NCBI RefSeq assembly: GCF_022346925.1
Contig: NZ_JAKRNJ010000003.1
Span: 540,890 to 604,889 of the forward strand
DNA: 64,000 bases
Direction: 5' to 3'
Source of the DNA: Microvirga sp. ACRRW
Lineage (GTDB): Bacteria > Pseudomonadota > Alphaproteobacteria > Rhizobiales > Beijerinckiaceae
In this document: positions 28,529 through 37,425 of the stretch, piece after piece
Layout of the letters: each line of letters opens with the position of its first letter
How positions within the stretch are numbered: position 1 is the stretch's first letter
The notes under the pieces: generated by a model
Told to the model about the DNA's origin: nothing
The model's input: only the letters and a program-made list of their open reading frames with translations
Database searches by the model: none
Program-made: the position numbers and the translations under genes

Positions 28529-29181
28529 GCTCACCGCCCTCCCGTTTCCGCATTATGCCTTCGGGTCTTACGCGTCTGCCGATGGCCACACCGGGTATGC
28601 GCATCGGGCTCTATGGCGGCTCGTTCAATCCGGCCCATGCGGGGCATCGCCATGTGAGCCTCATGGCGCTCAAACGATTGGGGCTTGATCGGATCTGGTG
28701 GATCGTCACACCCGGCAATCCCCTCAAGGATACGGGCGAACTCGCTTCCACCGAGATGCGCATGGCACAGGCGAAGGAGATCGCCGACGATCCACGCATC
28801 GATGTGACCGCCTTCGAGGCCGAGATCGGCGCTCGCTACACCATCGATACGCTCTCCTATCTCAAGCGCCGTTTCCCGGGCGTGGATTTCGTGTGGGTGA
28901 TGGGGGCGGATAATCTCGCAGGTTTCCATCGCTGGCGCGGCTGGCGGCGGATCGCCCGGCAGATGCCCATCGCCATCATCGACCGGCCGGGCTGGACCCT
29001 GAAAGCCATGGGCTCGCGGGCGGCGATTGCCCTGTCGAAATGGCGCGTCGACGAGGGCAGGGCCCCGGCCTTGGCGAGGTTGAAGCCTCCCGCCTGGGTG
29101 TTCCTGCACGGACCGCGGTCGCACCTGTCCTCCACCCTCCTGCGGCAAAGGGCGAGAACTTCTCCTTCCGGAGGACGTTGA
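28525..29181 (+). CDS. nadD: Nicotinate-nucleotide adenylyltransferase
   Basis: 218 residues from GTG 28525, coupled to proA by a 4-base overlap. The nucleotidyl-transferase motif [13 protein letters not shown] is at residues 31-43, so starts at internal ATG codons (residues 11, 20 or 25) are also possible. [17 protein letters not shown] and STLLRQ (ISSTxIR-like) complete the family signature. Makes deamido-NAD+ in NAD synthesis. Confidence 0.94.
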   Translation: MSSPPSRFRIMPSGLTRLPMATPGMRIGLYGGSFNPAHAGHRHVSLMALKRLGLDRIWWIVTPGNPLKDTGELASTEMRMAQAKEIADDPRIDVTAFEAEIGARYTIDTLSYLKRRFPGVDFVWVMGADNLAGFHRWRGWRRIARQMPIAIIDRPGWTLKAMGSRAAIALSKWRVDEGRAPALARLKPPAWVFLHGPRSHLSSTLLRQRARTSPSGGR

Positions 29182-29248
29182 AAAAGTGGGGCGTTCGATC
29201 TTATGTTAAGGATCGGCGCTTACCATTTGAGCGCTGTTTAGAAAGGGC

Positions 29249-29668
29249 TTGAACCTGAACCGACTGAACTCTGTCGAAGCGGATACCAATACGCTTCCCC
29301 CTCTCTCCGGAGCGGCTGCTCCGCAGGATGAGGATATCCGGGCCGTCGCCCTGGCATCTCTCGAGGATATGAAGGCCGAGAACACGGTCGAGATCGACCT
29401 GGCCGGCAAAACCTCGCTTGCAGACACCATGATCGTCACATCGGGCCGCTCCAACCGTCACGTGGGCGCTCTTGCCGACCGTCTTGTCAAAGACCTGAAG
29501 GACAAGGGCTTCGGCACGCCGCGCGTGGAAGGCCTGCCTGCCTGCGATTGGGTGCTGATCGATGCCGGCGACATTCTCGTTCACATTTTCCGTCCCGAGG
29601 TCCGTGGCTTCTACAACCTCGAGAAGATGTGGGGCGCCGACCGTCCTCAGGATCGCGCTGCGAGCTAG
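29249..29668 (+). CDS. rsfS: Ribosomal silencing factor RsfS
   Basis: 139 residues from a TTG start preceded by GAAAGGG; no ATG gives a full-length protein. The RsfS domain covers residues ~28-130: DIRAVALASLEDMKAENTVEIDL, MIVTSGRSNRHVGALAD, DWVLIDAGDILVHIF, YNLEKMWG. Binds L14 and prevents subunit joining in starvation. The N-terminal ~25 residues are variable, so the exact start is uncertain. Confidence 0.94.
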   Translation: MNLNRLNSVEADTNTLPPLSGAAAPQDEDIRAVALASLEDMKAENTVEIDLAGKTSLADTMIVTSGRSNRHVGALADRLVKDLKDKGFGTPRVEGLPACDWVLIDAGDILVHIFRPEVRGFYNLEKMWGADRPQDRAAS

Positions 29669-29715
29669 AGCATCGGACCCAAAAGCGGAAGGCACTTTTG
29701 GGATTAATCTGATGC
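29668..29715. repeat. Dispersed palindromic repeat, copy 1
   Basis: An imperfect inverted repeat between rsfS and rlmH: GCATCGGACCCAAAAG, then a short centre, then CTTTTGGG and TGATGC. A second, diverged copy lies at 58753-58796. Same design: GCATCG arm, CCCAAAAG/CGCAAAAG arm, mirrored ends. Confidence 0.7.
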
Positions 29716-29769
29716 TAACTCCTTATGAGTGCATCGTTCTCTGACGATGCATGGGAAAGGCTTGAAACG

Positions 29770-30264
29770 TTGCGACTGAGCTTGCTGGCCGTGGGCCGTC
29801 TCAAAAGCGGCCCCGAACGGGAGCTGGTCGAACGATATCGGCAGCGTGTGGACGGCATGGGCCGGGCCATGGGTCTGGCAGGGCTCGATATTGTCGAGCT
29901 GCCGGAGAGCCGGGCGCGGCGGGATGATGATCGCCGAGCGGAAGAGGCGACCGCGATTCTCGAGAAGGCCGGGTCCTCCGTGCTGATCGTCTTCGACGAG
30001 CGCGGCAAGAGCCCCTCCAGCGAAGCCTTCGCCGAGCGGATCAGGCAATGGCGCGATGAGGGCCGCCCCGGTGTGGCCTGCGTCATCGGTGGGCCAGACG
30101 GGCTCGATCCCAAGATCCGCCAGCGCGCTGAACTGGTGGTTTCTTTCGGTGCGCTCACTATGCCGCACCAGATCGTACGGGCGCTCGTGGCCGAGCAGCT
30201 TTATAGGGCGCTGACAATCATTGCCGGACACCCTTATCATCGCGTCGGGCACGATGATTCCTAA
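29770..30264 (+). CDS. rlmH: 23S rRNA pseudouridine-1915 N3-methyltransferase
   Basis: SPOUT methyltransferase. TTG 29770 gives 164 residues beginning MRLSLLAVGRLKSGPE, the canonical N-terminus, after GGGAAAGG; ATG 29725 would add 15 non-conserved residues. LIVFDERGKSPSSEAFAE, VIGGPDGLD and the C-terminal HPYHR are diagnostic. Methylates pseudouridine 1915 of helix 69 using SAM. Confidence 0.94.
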   Translation: MRLSLLAVGRLKSGPERELVERYRQRVDGMGRAMGLAGLDIVELPESRARRDDDRRAEEATAILEKAGSSVLIVFDERGKSPSSEAFAERIRQWRDEGRPGVACVIGGPDGLDPKIRQRAELVVSFGALTMPHQIVRALVAEQLYRALTIIAGHPYHRVGHDDS

Positions 30265-30267
30265 TGC

Positions 30268-31623
30268 ATGAATCGCTTTAAATTTCTCTCCTCCAGCAAG
30301 GCTTTAGGCCTTGCCGCATGGCTGGCCACGTCCGTTCTGGGTTCCGCATGGGCCCAGACTGTGCCCGCGCCTGCGGGCGGGACGGCCCAGGCCGCGCCGG
30401 AAAATGCGGATGATAAGCAGAAGCGCCAGAATGATCTCAAGGTCCTGGAAGACGCGATGAACGCGAGCGCCGAGGCCCAGAAGCGTCTCGAAACCGAGAT
30501 CGAAGAGATCAAGACGGACCGGGCCAAGCTCAATGCAACCCTGATCGAAACCGCCTCCCGTGTCCGAAACACGGAGGACCGGATTCGTGGCTTGGAGCAA
30601 CGCCTGCAGACCTTGGCCGCCTCCGAAGCCGCGATCCGCCGCTCCCTGGAGAGCCGCCGAGGCATCATCGTCGAGGTCTTCGCGTCCCTCCAGCGAATGG
30701 GCCGTCGCCCACCGCCCGCCGTGCTGGTGCGGCCCGAGGACATGCTCGAAGCGGTGAGGGCCTCTATCATCCTAGGCGCGGTACTGCCCGAGCTTCGCGC
30801 CGAGGCCGAGATTCTGGCGTCCGACCTTGCCGAGCTTGTGCGGCTCAAGGAGGCGATTGCCACCGACCGCTCCACCCTCAACACCGAGCTTGCCGCCCTG
30901 AACGGCGAACAGCAGCGCCTCACCGCCCTTATGGGTGTCCGTCAGGGCCGGATGGCCGAGGTCGAGCGCAGCATCGGGGCGGAACGGGAGAAGACGGCGG
31001 AGCTGGCCCGCCAAGCCGGCACTCTCAAAGAGTTGATCGACCGCATGGAGGCGGAGGTCGCGGGCGCCCAGAAGGCCGCCGAAGAGGCCCGCAAAGCTGC
31101 GGAAGCCCAGGAGCGGGAGGCCAAGGAGCGCTTTGCCCAGGCCGCCTTCCGGGACCCGGCGCGTCTTGCCCCAAAAATTCCATTCTCCGAGGCCAAGGGC
31201 CTGCTTCCGCGGCCTGTGAGCGGCGACGTTGCCCTGGATTTCGGGGCGACCGACAGCTACGGCGGAACGACGCGCGGCATTTCTATCACGACCCGTCCCA
31301 AAGCGTCCGTAGTATCACCGGCGGATGGCTGGGTTGCCTTCGCGGGGCCCTTCCGGTCCTATGGTCGACTCTTGATCATCAACGCGGGCGGGGGATATTA
31401 TGTTCTTCTGGCCGGTATGGACCAAATCAACGTCGATGTCGGGCAATTCGTGCTCGCCGGCGAGCCAGTCGCAAGCATGGGGGACTCTCCTCTCATGAGT
31501 TTGACCGGCTCTGCCATAGAAAAGAACAATCCCGTCCTCTATGTTGAGTTCAGGAAAGACGGCGGTTCGATCGACCCAGGTCCCTGGTGGGCGAAATCGC
31601 AAAGCGAAAAGGTTCGCGGATAA
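30268..31623 (+). CDS. EnvC-like murein hydrolase activator with degenerate LytM domain
   Basis: 451 residues: signal peptide (ends near SAWAQ), long coiled coil from about 50 to 285 (Glu/Ala/Leu/Arg-rich), then a C-terminal LytM/M23 fold. The zinc ligands are missing: TTRGISI replaces HxGxD, and the HxH strand reads LYVEFRKDG. It is therefore a non-enzymatic activator of cell-wall amidases, like EnvC. Its stop shares a base with the ctpA start (TAATG), so the two are coupled. Confidence 0.9.
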   Translation: MNRFKFLSSSKALGLAAWLATSVLGSAWAQTVPAPAGGTAQAAPENADDKQKRQNDLKVLEDAMNASAEAQKRLETEIEEIKTDRAKLNATLIETASRVRNTEDRIRGLEQRLQTLAASEAAIRRSLESRRGIIVEVFASLQRMGRRPPPAVLVRPEDMLEAVRASIILGAVLPELRAEAEILASDLAELVRLKEAIATDRSTLNTELAALNGEQQRLTALMGVRQGRMAEVERSIGAEREKTAELARQAGTLKELIDRMEAEVAGAQKAAEEARKAAEAQEREAKERFAQAAFRDPARLAPKIPFSEAKGLLPRPVSGDVALDFGATDSYGGTTRGISITTRPKASVVSPADGWVAFAGPFRSYGRLLIINAGGGYYVLLAGMDQINVDVGQFVLAGEPVASMGDSPLMSLTGSAIEKNNPVLYVEFRKDGGSIDPGPWWAKSQSEKVRG

Positions 31624-32933
31624 TGCGCAAACTCTCCCTATTGATTCTCGGTGTGGCTATCGGTGCGGGTAGCGCGACCATGGTGTCGCAGACGGCTCTG
31701 CTCTCCTCGGGCGCAGTAGCTGCTTCCGCCGATACATACCGGCAGCTGAGCCTTTTCGGAGACGTCTTCGAAAAAGTTCGTACGGATTATGTTGAAAGGC
31801 CTGATGAGTCGAAGCTCGTCGAATCGGCCATCAACGGCATGTTGACCTCGCTCGATCCGCATTCGAGCTACATGGATCCCAAGAGCTTCCGCGACATGCA
31901 GGTCCAGACCCGCGGCGAGTTCGGCGGTCTCGGCATCGAGGTGACGATGGAAGACGGTCTCGTGAAGGTGGTGACCCCCATCGACGAGACGCCAGCCTCT
32001 CGTGCTGGTATTCTGGCGAACGACATCATCACGCAGATCGACAACGACCCGGTTCAGGGCCTCAACCTGAACCAGGCCGTCGATAAGATGCGCGGCCCGG
32101 TCAATTCCTCGGTGACGTTGAAGATTCAGCGCAAGGAAGCCAAGGACCCAATCGAGGTGAAACTCACCCGCGAAACCATCAAGGTCCGCCCGGTACGCGC
32201 CCGCGTCGAGGGTGACATCGGTGTGCTGCGCGTCACGCAGTTCAACGAGCAGACCTACGAGAACCTGCGCACGGGCATCGATAAGCTTACCAGCGATATC
32301 GGCGCCGATAAGGTTGCGGGCTTCGTGATCGACCTGCGCAACAACCCGGGTGGCCTGCTCGATCAGGCGATCATGGTGTCGGACGCCTTCCTTGACCGCG
32401 GCGAGATCGTCTCGACCCGCAGCCGCAATGCCGAGGATACGCAGCGCTTCACCGCCAAGACGGGCGACCTCGCCAAGGGCAAGCCTCTCGTGGTGCTCGT
32501 GAATGGCGGCTCTGCCTCCGCATCCGAGATCGTGGCCGGCGCCCTGCAGGACCACAAGCGTGCGACGGTGCTCGGCACCCGTTCGTTCGGCAAGGGCTCG
32601 GTGCAGACCATCATCCCGCTCGGCGGCAACGGCGCGGTGCGCCTCACCACGGCGCGCTACTACACTCCATCGGGCCGCTCGATCCAAGCCAAGGGCATCG
32701 ATCCGGATATCGAGGTGTTGCAGGACATCCCCGACGAGCTGAAGGGCAAGGACGAGACCAAGGGCGAGGCCGGTCTGCGCGGCCACCTGAGCAACGGCGG
32801 CGAGAAGGAAGAGCGCGGCGGTTCCTCCGCCTATATTCCGCCGGATGCGACCAAGGACAAGCAGTTGCTCGCCGCCTACGACCTGCTCCATGGCGTGCGC
32901 AAGGGTGCGGCCAATACCACGACGCCGAATTAA
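31623..32933 (+). CDS. ctpA: Carboxy-terminal processing protease CtpA (S41)
   Basis: 436 residues from ATG 31623. Signal peptide/anchor, then LDPHSSYMDPKSF, a PDZ domain (GGLGIEV to about 180), then the S41 protease core with FVIDLRNNPGG, Ser299 in GGSASASE and Lys324 in SFGKGSVQ; the 25-residue Ser-Lys spacing equals that of studied CtpA enzymes. A periplasmic serine/lysine-dyad protease. The C-terminal tail is Lys/Gly-rich. Paired with the EnvC-like gene, as in most Hyphomicrobiales. Confidence 0.96.
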   Translation: MRKLSLLILGVAIGAGSATMVSQTALLSSGAVAASADTYRQLSLFGDVFEKVRTDYVERPDESKLVESAINGMLTSLDPHSSYMDPKSFRDMQVQTRGEFGGLGIEVTMEDGLVKVVTPIDETPASRAGILANDIITQIDNDPVQGLNLNQAVDKMRGPVNSSVTLKIQRKEAKDPIEVKLTRETIKVRPVRARVEGDIGVLRVTQFNEQTYENLRTGIDKLTSDIGADKVAGFVIDLRNNPGGLLDQAIMVSDAFLDRGEIVSTRSRNAEDTQRFTAKTGDLAKGKPLVVLVNGGSASASEIVAGALQDHKRATVLGTRSFGKGSVQTIIPLGGNGAVRLTTARYYTPSGRSIQAKGIDPDIEVLQDIPDELKGKDETKGEAGLRGHLSNGGEKEERGGSSAYIPPDATKDKQLLAAYDLLHGVRKGAANTTTPN

Positions 32934-32959
32934 AACGGCGATCCGTTGCGAAACAACAA

Positions 32960-32990
32960 GCCTGGCGGTCCGGCGACCGCCAGGCTTTTT
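32960..32990 (+). terminator. Strong rho-independent terminator after ctpA
   Basis: GCCTGGCGGTC-CGGC-GACCGCCAGGC is an 11-base perfect stem followed directly by five T. It ends the obgE-to-ctpA transcription unit before rppH. Confidence 0.9.
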
Positions 32991-33139
32991 CATTCAGGCT
33001 TTGACAACCGCACGGAACGGCTTGTGCCGGACTGCTTGAAACGGCACTCTTGAATCGTGACCGATGGAACCATCGACAATGACCGGCGATACTTAAAATG
33101 ATCGGTAGGCGAGGGGGCAGGTAAGGGAGTGAAATTCTG

Positions 33140-33688
33140 ATGAGAAACGCCAAGAGCCCGCAGGGCAGGAAGGAACTGCCCTATCGCTCCTGCGTCGGCG
33201 TCATGCTTCTCAACAAGCAAGGCCAGGTTTTCATCGGACGGCGGCATTCCGAAGCCGACAAGGTCTCAGACGGTTACGCATGGCAGATGCCTCAGGGCGG
33301 GATCGACCCGGGGGAGGATCCCTATCGGGCGGCTCTGCGCGAGCTCTACGAGGAAACCAGCGTCCGTTCCGTGAGCCTGCTCGCGGAAGCTCCCGATTGG
33401 TATTCCTACGATCTGCCTTCCATGGTGGCCGGACGCGCATGGCGTGGGCGTTATCGTGGGCAGACGCAGAGATGGTTTGCATTCCGCTTCGAAGGCAGCG
33501 AGAGCGAGATCAACATTACCCAGCCTGGCGGCGGACATCACAAGCCCGAATTCGACGAGTGGCGCTGGGAGGACATGCATCGCCTGCCGGAGCTGATCAT
33601 CCCTTTCAAGCGCGGCGTCTATGAGAATGTCGTTGCGGCCTTCAGCCATTTGGTGCTGCAGGAAGCCGACGAGAAAACCCAAGCCTGA
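33140..33688 (+). CDS. rppH: RNA pyrophosphohydrolase
   Basis: 182 residues, Nudix hydrolase. [20 protein letters not shown] opens the domain and the Nudix box runs from Gly53 to Val75 with Glu59, Arg67, Glu68, Glu71, Glu72. WQMPQGGID and the FDEWRWE segment are typical of RppH/IalA. Removes pyrophosphate from 5' ends of mRNA and thereby triggers decay. Confidence 0.95.
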   Translation: MRNAKSPQGRKELPYRSCVGVMLLNKQGQVFIGRRHSEADKVSDGYAWQMPQGGIDPGEDPYRAALRELYEETSVRSVSLLAEAPDWYSYDLPSMVAGRAWRGRYRGQTQRWFAFRFEGSESEINITQPGGGHHKPEFDEWRWEDMHRLPELIIPFKRGVYENVVAAFSHLVLQEADEKTQA

Positions 33689-33955
33689 TCCTGGCATATT
33701 TTAAGACGTCCTAAGATCAGTGGCGAATACCTATGTGGGTTCCGCACCTTCGCTGATGCGTCTGCCTCTCGGCTTCGCAAGTATCCACACGTATCGGTCG
33801 CGCTCTTTTCGTCAGCAGCATCGTAGATTGCAAGACGACTGCCGAATGCGGGCATGAAGAGGGCTTGGGCGGAGGAACACTCTTCAACACTTCCCGTTGG
33901 TACGATCACGAAAGAGGCAGGAGGTCTGCCTTTTGTGAATTGGAGGATTCTCTCT

Positions 33956-34624
33956 ATGCGTGTGGCTTTGTTGACGACCGTTGCTGCAGCTGCTTTTTCC
34001 CTCAGCGTAGCAGCCATTGCTCAAACGAGCAGCGGCTCCGGCACCACGGGTGGAGCTTCGGGTGGTGCAGCCGGCAGCGTTTCCGGCGGAGCGTCCGGCG
34101 GTGCTTCGGGCGCCATGCCTGGTACGACATCAGGTGGCGTGCCCAAGGTAAATCCCGACGCCGCATCGGGTGGAGCTTCATCCGCTACGACAGGTAGCAC
34201 ATCCAGCGGGATGCAGAGCGGTACGACGGGCAGTAAGACCGGTAATACCTCGGGCGGTGCCGCCGCAGGAGCGGCCACATCCGGTGCAACGACCGGAACT
34301 TCCAGCACGACCGGCCATGCCCCTAACACGACCGGCAGCACAGCAAGCTCCACGAGCATCAATGTGACCGGCGAGCAGCGCACGGAAATCACGCGTGCCT
34401 TCCGGAGCGTGGACGCGCGACCCATCAATAACGTGAACTTCACGGTGAGCGTCGGCGCGGTCGTTCCGCAGACCGTCGTCACCGAGCTGCATGCATGCCC
34501 AAGCGAGGTTGTGCGTATTCTCGCCGGCCTGCCGGAATGCCGCTATGTGATCATCCGCGATCAGGTCGTGATTGTGGAACCGAAGACCCGCAAGATCGTC
34601 ACGGTCATTGAGCATCGCGGCTGA
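33956..34624 (+). CDS. Secreted DUF1236 protein with a Gly/Ser/Thr/Ala-rich region
   Basis: 222 residues from ATG 33956, preceded by TTGGAGGA. A signal peptide (to AAIAQ) precedes a low-complexity segment (about 24-140) of GGASGG, TTGS and GATS units. The C-terminal ~80 residues form a DUF1236 domain ending CRYVIIRDQVVIVEPKTRKIV. Two cysteines flank this part (ACPSEV, ECRYV). Periplasmic or surface-associated; function unknown. Lower GC than surrounding genes in its upstream region. The low-complexity DNA has imperfect short tandem units. Confidence 0.85.
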   Translation: MRVALLTTVAAAAFSLSVAAIAQTSSGSGTTGGASGGAAGSVSGGASGGASGAMPGTTSGGVPKVNPDAASGGASSATTGSTSSGMQSGTTGSKTGNTSGGAAAGAATSGATTGTSSTTGHAPNTTGSTASSTSINVTGEQRTEITRAFRSVDARPINNVNFTVSVGAVVPQTVVTELHACPSEVVRILAGLPECRYVIIRDQVVIVEPKTRKIVTVIEHRG

Positions 34625-34645
34625 GGCTCGCAGCAAACCGATGCG

Positions 34646-34682
34646 ATGACGCCCGTGGCGAGAAACGTGTCACGGGCGTCAT
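34646..34682. terminator. Bidirectional hairpin between convergent genes
   Basis: ATGACGCCCGTG and CACGGGCGTCAT pair perfectly over 12 bases around a 13-base loop, between the DUF1236 gene and the minus-strand small gene. No long T run. Confidence 0.6.
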
Positions 34683-34704
34683 TCCTGGAAAAGCGACAAC
34701 AGGC

Positions 34705-34887
34705 TCAAGCTGCGTAATGGAACTCGCTCTTGCGTTCCCGAGGTTCGTCGCGTGGCAGCAACGCGATCGCTGCGCGAGCATAAATGCGAAATTCCTCTTT
34801 CAGGATTTCAGGCTCGGCATCCCATAAAAACGCATCTTCCTCGGCTTCATAGAGTGCGCGAGCAACGTATTCGACTTCTTGGTCCAT
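34705..34887 (-). CDS. Small acidic protein of unknown function
   Basis: 60 residues, with a good AAGGGG ribosome site before ATG 34887. Sequence is helical and acidic (YVARALYEAEEDAFLWD, EILKEEFRIYARAAIALL) with no signal peptide or known motif. The coding frame looks real because of its ribosome site and amino-acid composition, but I do not recognise the family. Confidence 0.6.
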   Translation of the reverse strand: MDQEVEYVARALYEAEEDAFLWDAEPEILKEEFRIYARAAIALLPRDEPRERKSEFHYAA

Positions 34888-34950
34888 GATATATGCCCCT
34901 TGATCTCAAGGTGATTGCTTCTTGCGGCCATCCTTGAAACGCAGTTTTAC

Positions 34951-34995
34951 AAATGACTTCGGCGAAAAGGCTTGGCCGTTCAACAGAAGTCATTT
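34951..34995. repeat. 10-base inverted repeat upstream of the small gene
   Basis: AAATGACTTC and GAAGTCATTT are exact inverted copies 25 bases apart, in the 199-base gap between the small gene (34887) and the acyltransferase stop (35087). It could be an operator pair or a long-loop hairpin in the leader of the small gene. Confidence 0.45.
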
Positions 34996-35086
34996 GCGCC
35001 AAAGGTTCCCGATTTGGCAAAGGTGCAAAAGGGGTAGCTCAATAGTTCCAAACTCTCTGGGCCGCAGCAGGGCTGGCGTCAGTTTA

Positions 35087-37039
35087 CTAAAGCTTGGGAG
35101 GGCGGGTGAACTCTTTCAGAATGCCTGACTGCATTAACTTCTTGCCAAAGTATTTCGCGCCTGCCGGCGTTATATGGGTGTGATCGAAAAAGATTGGTTG
35201 TCCCTCAGATAGAACAGCGCATTTATCCTTAGAAGGACAAAGGAGCGCCATCAGGTCTATGAAACGATCCTTGGATATGAGCTTCAGAGTCGCGTTGATG
35301 TTCTGAGCGTCCTCATTCCGTTCGTTCGAGGCATAAGCTTCCAATCCGGCGAGCCGTCCATGAGCGTTTGCTATCTGCACGCTGCTTCGGCGAAGGTCTT
35401 TGCGACCCGCGATATAGACCGGAGCTTTGGTGCTTTGCTCAAGTCGAGCCAGTACGTCGGGAATATAGGGGAGATTGTAGTCATACCAGTGACTTGCGAT
35501 GATGACGGCATCTGCCCGTTCAAGGAGCTTGGACGTGAGAAAAGTATTGTTCTCCTTGATGCACCGCGTAATGAGGCGCGGATCTGAAGCGGTGCGGAAG
35601 TTGCCGTCGTACCAATATTTGTCGGCGTCCTCGCCTGCAGGATCGACGATGCCGCATGAAGAGACGATGCGGATATACCTGATCTCTACGAAAGCTTCAT
35701 AGCCGCCACTGATGAGCATGTTGATCAAGTCGGCCGCTTGAGAATCTCCGGCGACGACGACTTTTATCTTTTGTGTCGTGAAGCGTCTCCCTCTAAGGGC
35801 ATACGGAGCCGCCCAAGTGTGCCGGCGCATTTCTTCGGGAGAGAAATTGTTGATCTCCCTCAGTTCTGTCGGCAGGCGCCACACCCAGCCGCTCTGCGCC
35901 CAGCTCATTGTCGCTATCAGCAAAAGTGGCGCTGCGTATGCGCAGAGCGAAAGAGGGAATGGAGGAAGCTTCGCAGGTTCATTCGCTCCTCGTGCTTCCC
36001 TGAAAGGCTGCTCGACAAAACGGTATAGAATCAATGCAGCAGCAAACGAGGCAAGGATCATGAAAACGGAGTGCGTCCATTCTGTCTCAAGCAGAAAATA
36101 CTTGGTAAAGACAACGATGGGCCAATGGACCAGATAGAGTGAGTAGCTGATGAGCCCGATACCGACCATGACGCGGTTGGCGACGACAGCAGCTGGCCGG
36201 GCTGTTCTGCCTGCATGGATTGCCATCGCCGTTCCGAGGGCTGGGACCAGCGCAGCGGTGCCTGGGAAAACCGTTTTCTCGTCGAAACTCAGGATGGCAT
36301 AGATGATCAACCCGAGGCCGAAGAGATAGGCCGCATCGTTCAGCAAGGGAGCTTTGGGCCGATATCTCTCGGCCCAGACAACCAAAGCGCCAAGCGCGAA
36401 TTCATAAATGCGGAAGGGCGAGAGAAAGAAAGTCGCAACTGGATTGGTGTCTAGTCCCGACAAGGCATCGACGAAGCTGCCTATGCCCAAGGCGCCTATG
36501 ACAAGTGGCAGGATCCAGGCACGCTTTCTCGCCAGAAAGACAATTATGGCAGGCCAGACGAGGTAGAACTGCTCCTCGACACTCAAAGACCATGTATGAA
36601 GGAGAGGCTTGAGGGTGGCGCCGGCATCGAAGTATCCACTCTGCAGCCAAAAATAAATGTTCGATAAAGATAGGATCGCGTAAATAGTAGAAGCTGACAG
36701 ATTCATGAAATCTTCAGACGAGAAGATAAAGAACCCTGCCACATAGCTGATAGCTATCGTTGTCAGCAAAGCCGGAAATAAGCGCCAGATGCGGCGAACA
36801 TAGAAGCGCTTGAATGAAAAAGTGCCATTTTCGGCATCGATCTTGATGATCTTCGTAATCAGATAGCCGCTGATGACGAAGAAGACGTCAACGCCAACGA
36901 AGCCGCCTGAAAATTGAGTAAATTCAACATGAAAGAATAATACGGCTAAGACAGAAATCGCCCGTAAGCCGTCAATATCTGCTCTGTAACCGAGCCGCAA
37001 AGTATGCTCCCCCGACGCAATTCGCCGGGTTGTTATCAC
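35087..37039 (-). CDS. Acyltransferase family protein with C-terminal SGNH domain (OafA/YrhL type)
   Basis: 650 residues from a GTG start. Residues ~17-350 are the ten-helix acyltransferase-3 domain (YRADIDGLRAISVLAVLFFHV, GGFVGVDVFFVISGYLI, HTWSLSVEEQFYLVWP). The last ~230 residues are an SGNH-type domain with block I GDSQAADL and the DHTHITPAG block carrying the catalytic Asp and His. Such proteins O-acetylate surface polysaccharides or lipopolysaccharide. Codon use and AT content differ from neighbours, suggesting an acquired surface-modification gene. Confidence 0.93.
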   Translation of the reverse strand: MITTRRIASGEHTLRLGYRADIDGLRAISVLAVLFFHVEFTQFSGGFVGVDVFFVISGYLITKIIKIDAENGTFSFKRFYVRRIWRLFPALLTTIAISYVAGFFIFSSEDFMNLSASTIYAILSLSNIYFWLQSGYFDAGATLKPLLHTWSLSVEEQFYLVWPAIIVFLARKRAWILPLVIGALGIGSFVDALSGLDTNPVATFFLSPFRIYEFALGALVVWAERYRPKAPLLNDAAYLFGLGLIIYAILSFDEKTVFPGTAALVPALGTAMAIHAGRTARPAAVVANRVMVGIGLISYSLYLVHWPIVVFTKYFLLETEWTHSVFMILASFAAALILYRFVEQPFREARGANEPAKLPPFPLSLCAYAAPLLLIATMSWAQSGWVWRLPTELREINNFSPEEMRRHTWAAPYALRGRRFTTQKIKVVVAGDSQAADLINMLISGGYEAFVEIRYIRIVSSCGIVDPAGEDADKYWYDGNFRTASDPRLITRCIKENNTFLTSKLLERADAVIIASHWYDYNLPYIPDVLARLEQSTKAPVYIAGRKDLRRSSVQIANAHGRLAGLEAYASNERNEDAQNINATLKLISKDRFIDLMALLCPSKDKCAVLSEGQPIFFDHTHITPAGAKYFGKKLMQSGILKEFTRPPKL

Positions 37040-37192
37040 ATTTCATAAAAGCTGGGCAAATTACCGAATTGTCATCTTCGACGGCGTCGCGCTGAGCTTG
37101 ACGCTTTCGCGCTACCTTAAGGCAGCTTGGACTTTCCCCTGAAGGGGCGGTCTGTATTTTTGCTGTGCAGGAATCATCGCTAAAAAGCGGTA

Positions 37193-37277
37193 TGGTGCCC
37201 CTGGCCGGGATCGAACCAGCACTCCTTGCGGAACTCGATTTTGAGTCGAGCGCGTCTACCAATTCCGCCACAGGGGC
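37193..37277 (-). tRNA. tRNA-Leu (anticodon CAA)
   Basis: Minus strand: acceptor GCCCCTG pairs with CAGGGGC, discriminator A, encoded CCA (37193-37195). D arm GGCGGAATTGGTAGACGC, anticodon loop CTCAAAA with CAA (reads UUG), long variable arm, T loop GTTCGATCC. 85 bases. Confidence 0.96.
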
Positions 37278-37425
37278 AAGGAACTGCGAAGTAGCATGAG
37301 GGTGTGAGCAGGGTCAATCAGTCAGATGTGAAGCTGCGCCGCAAGGCTTGCCTCTCGCCAATGGGCCTCCATTGTGCTCAAAGGGCGCACGTAGTCCTGT
37401 TTCACGTCATACCTGCCGGGATCCG

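Noticed and set aside
29725..29769. ATG 29725 as the rlmH start
   Set aside because: It would add 15 non-conserved residues; TTG 29770 gives the canonical N-terminus and has a ribosome site.
34021..34330. CRISPR-like or satellite repeat array
   Set aside because: The repetition is of short Gly/Ser/Thr/Ala codon units inside the DUF1236 reading frame, with no equal-length repeats and spacers.
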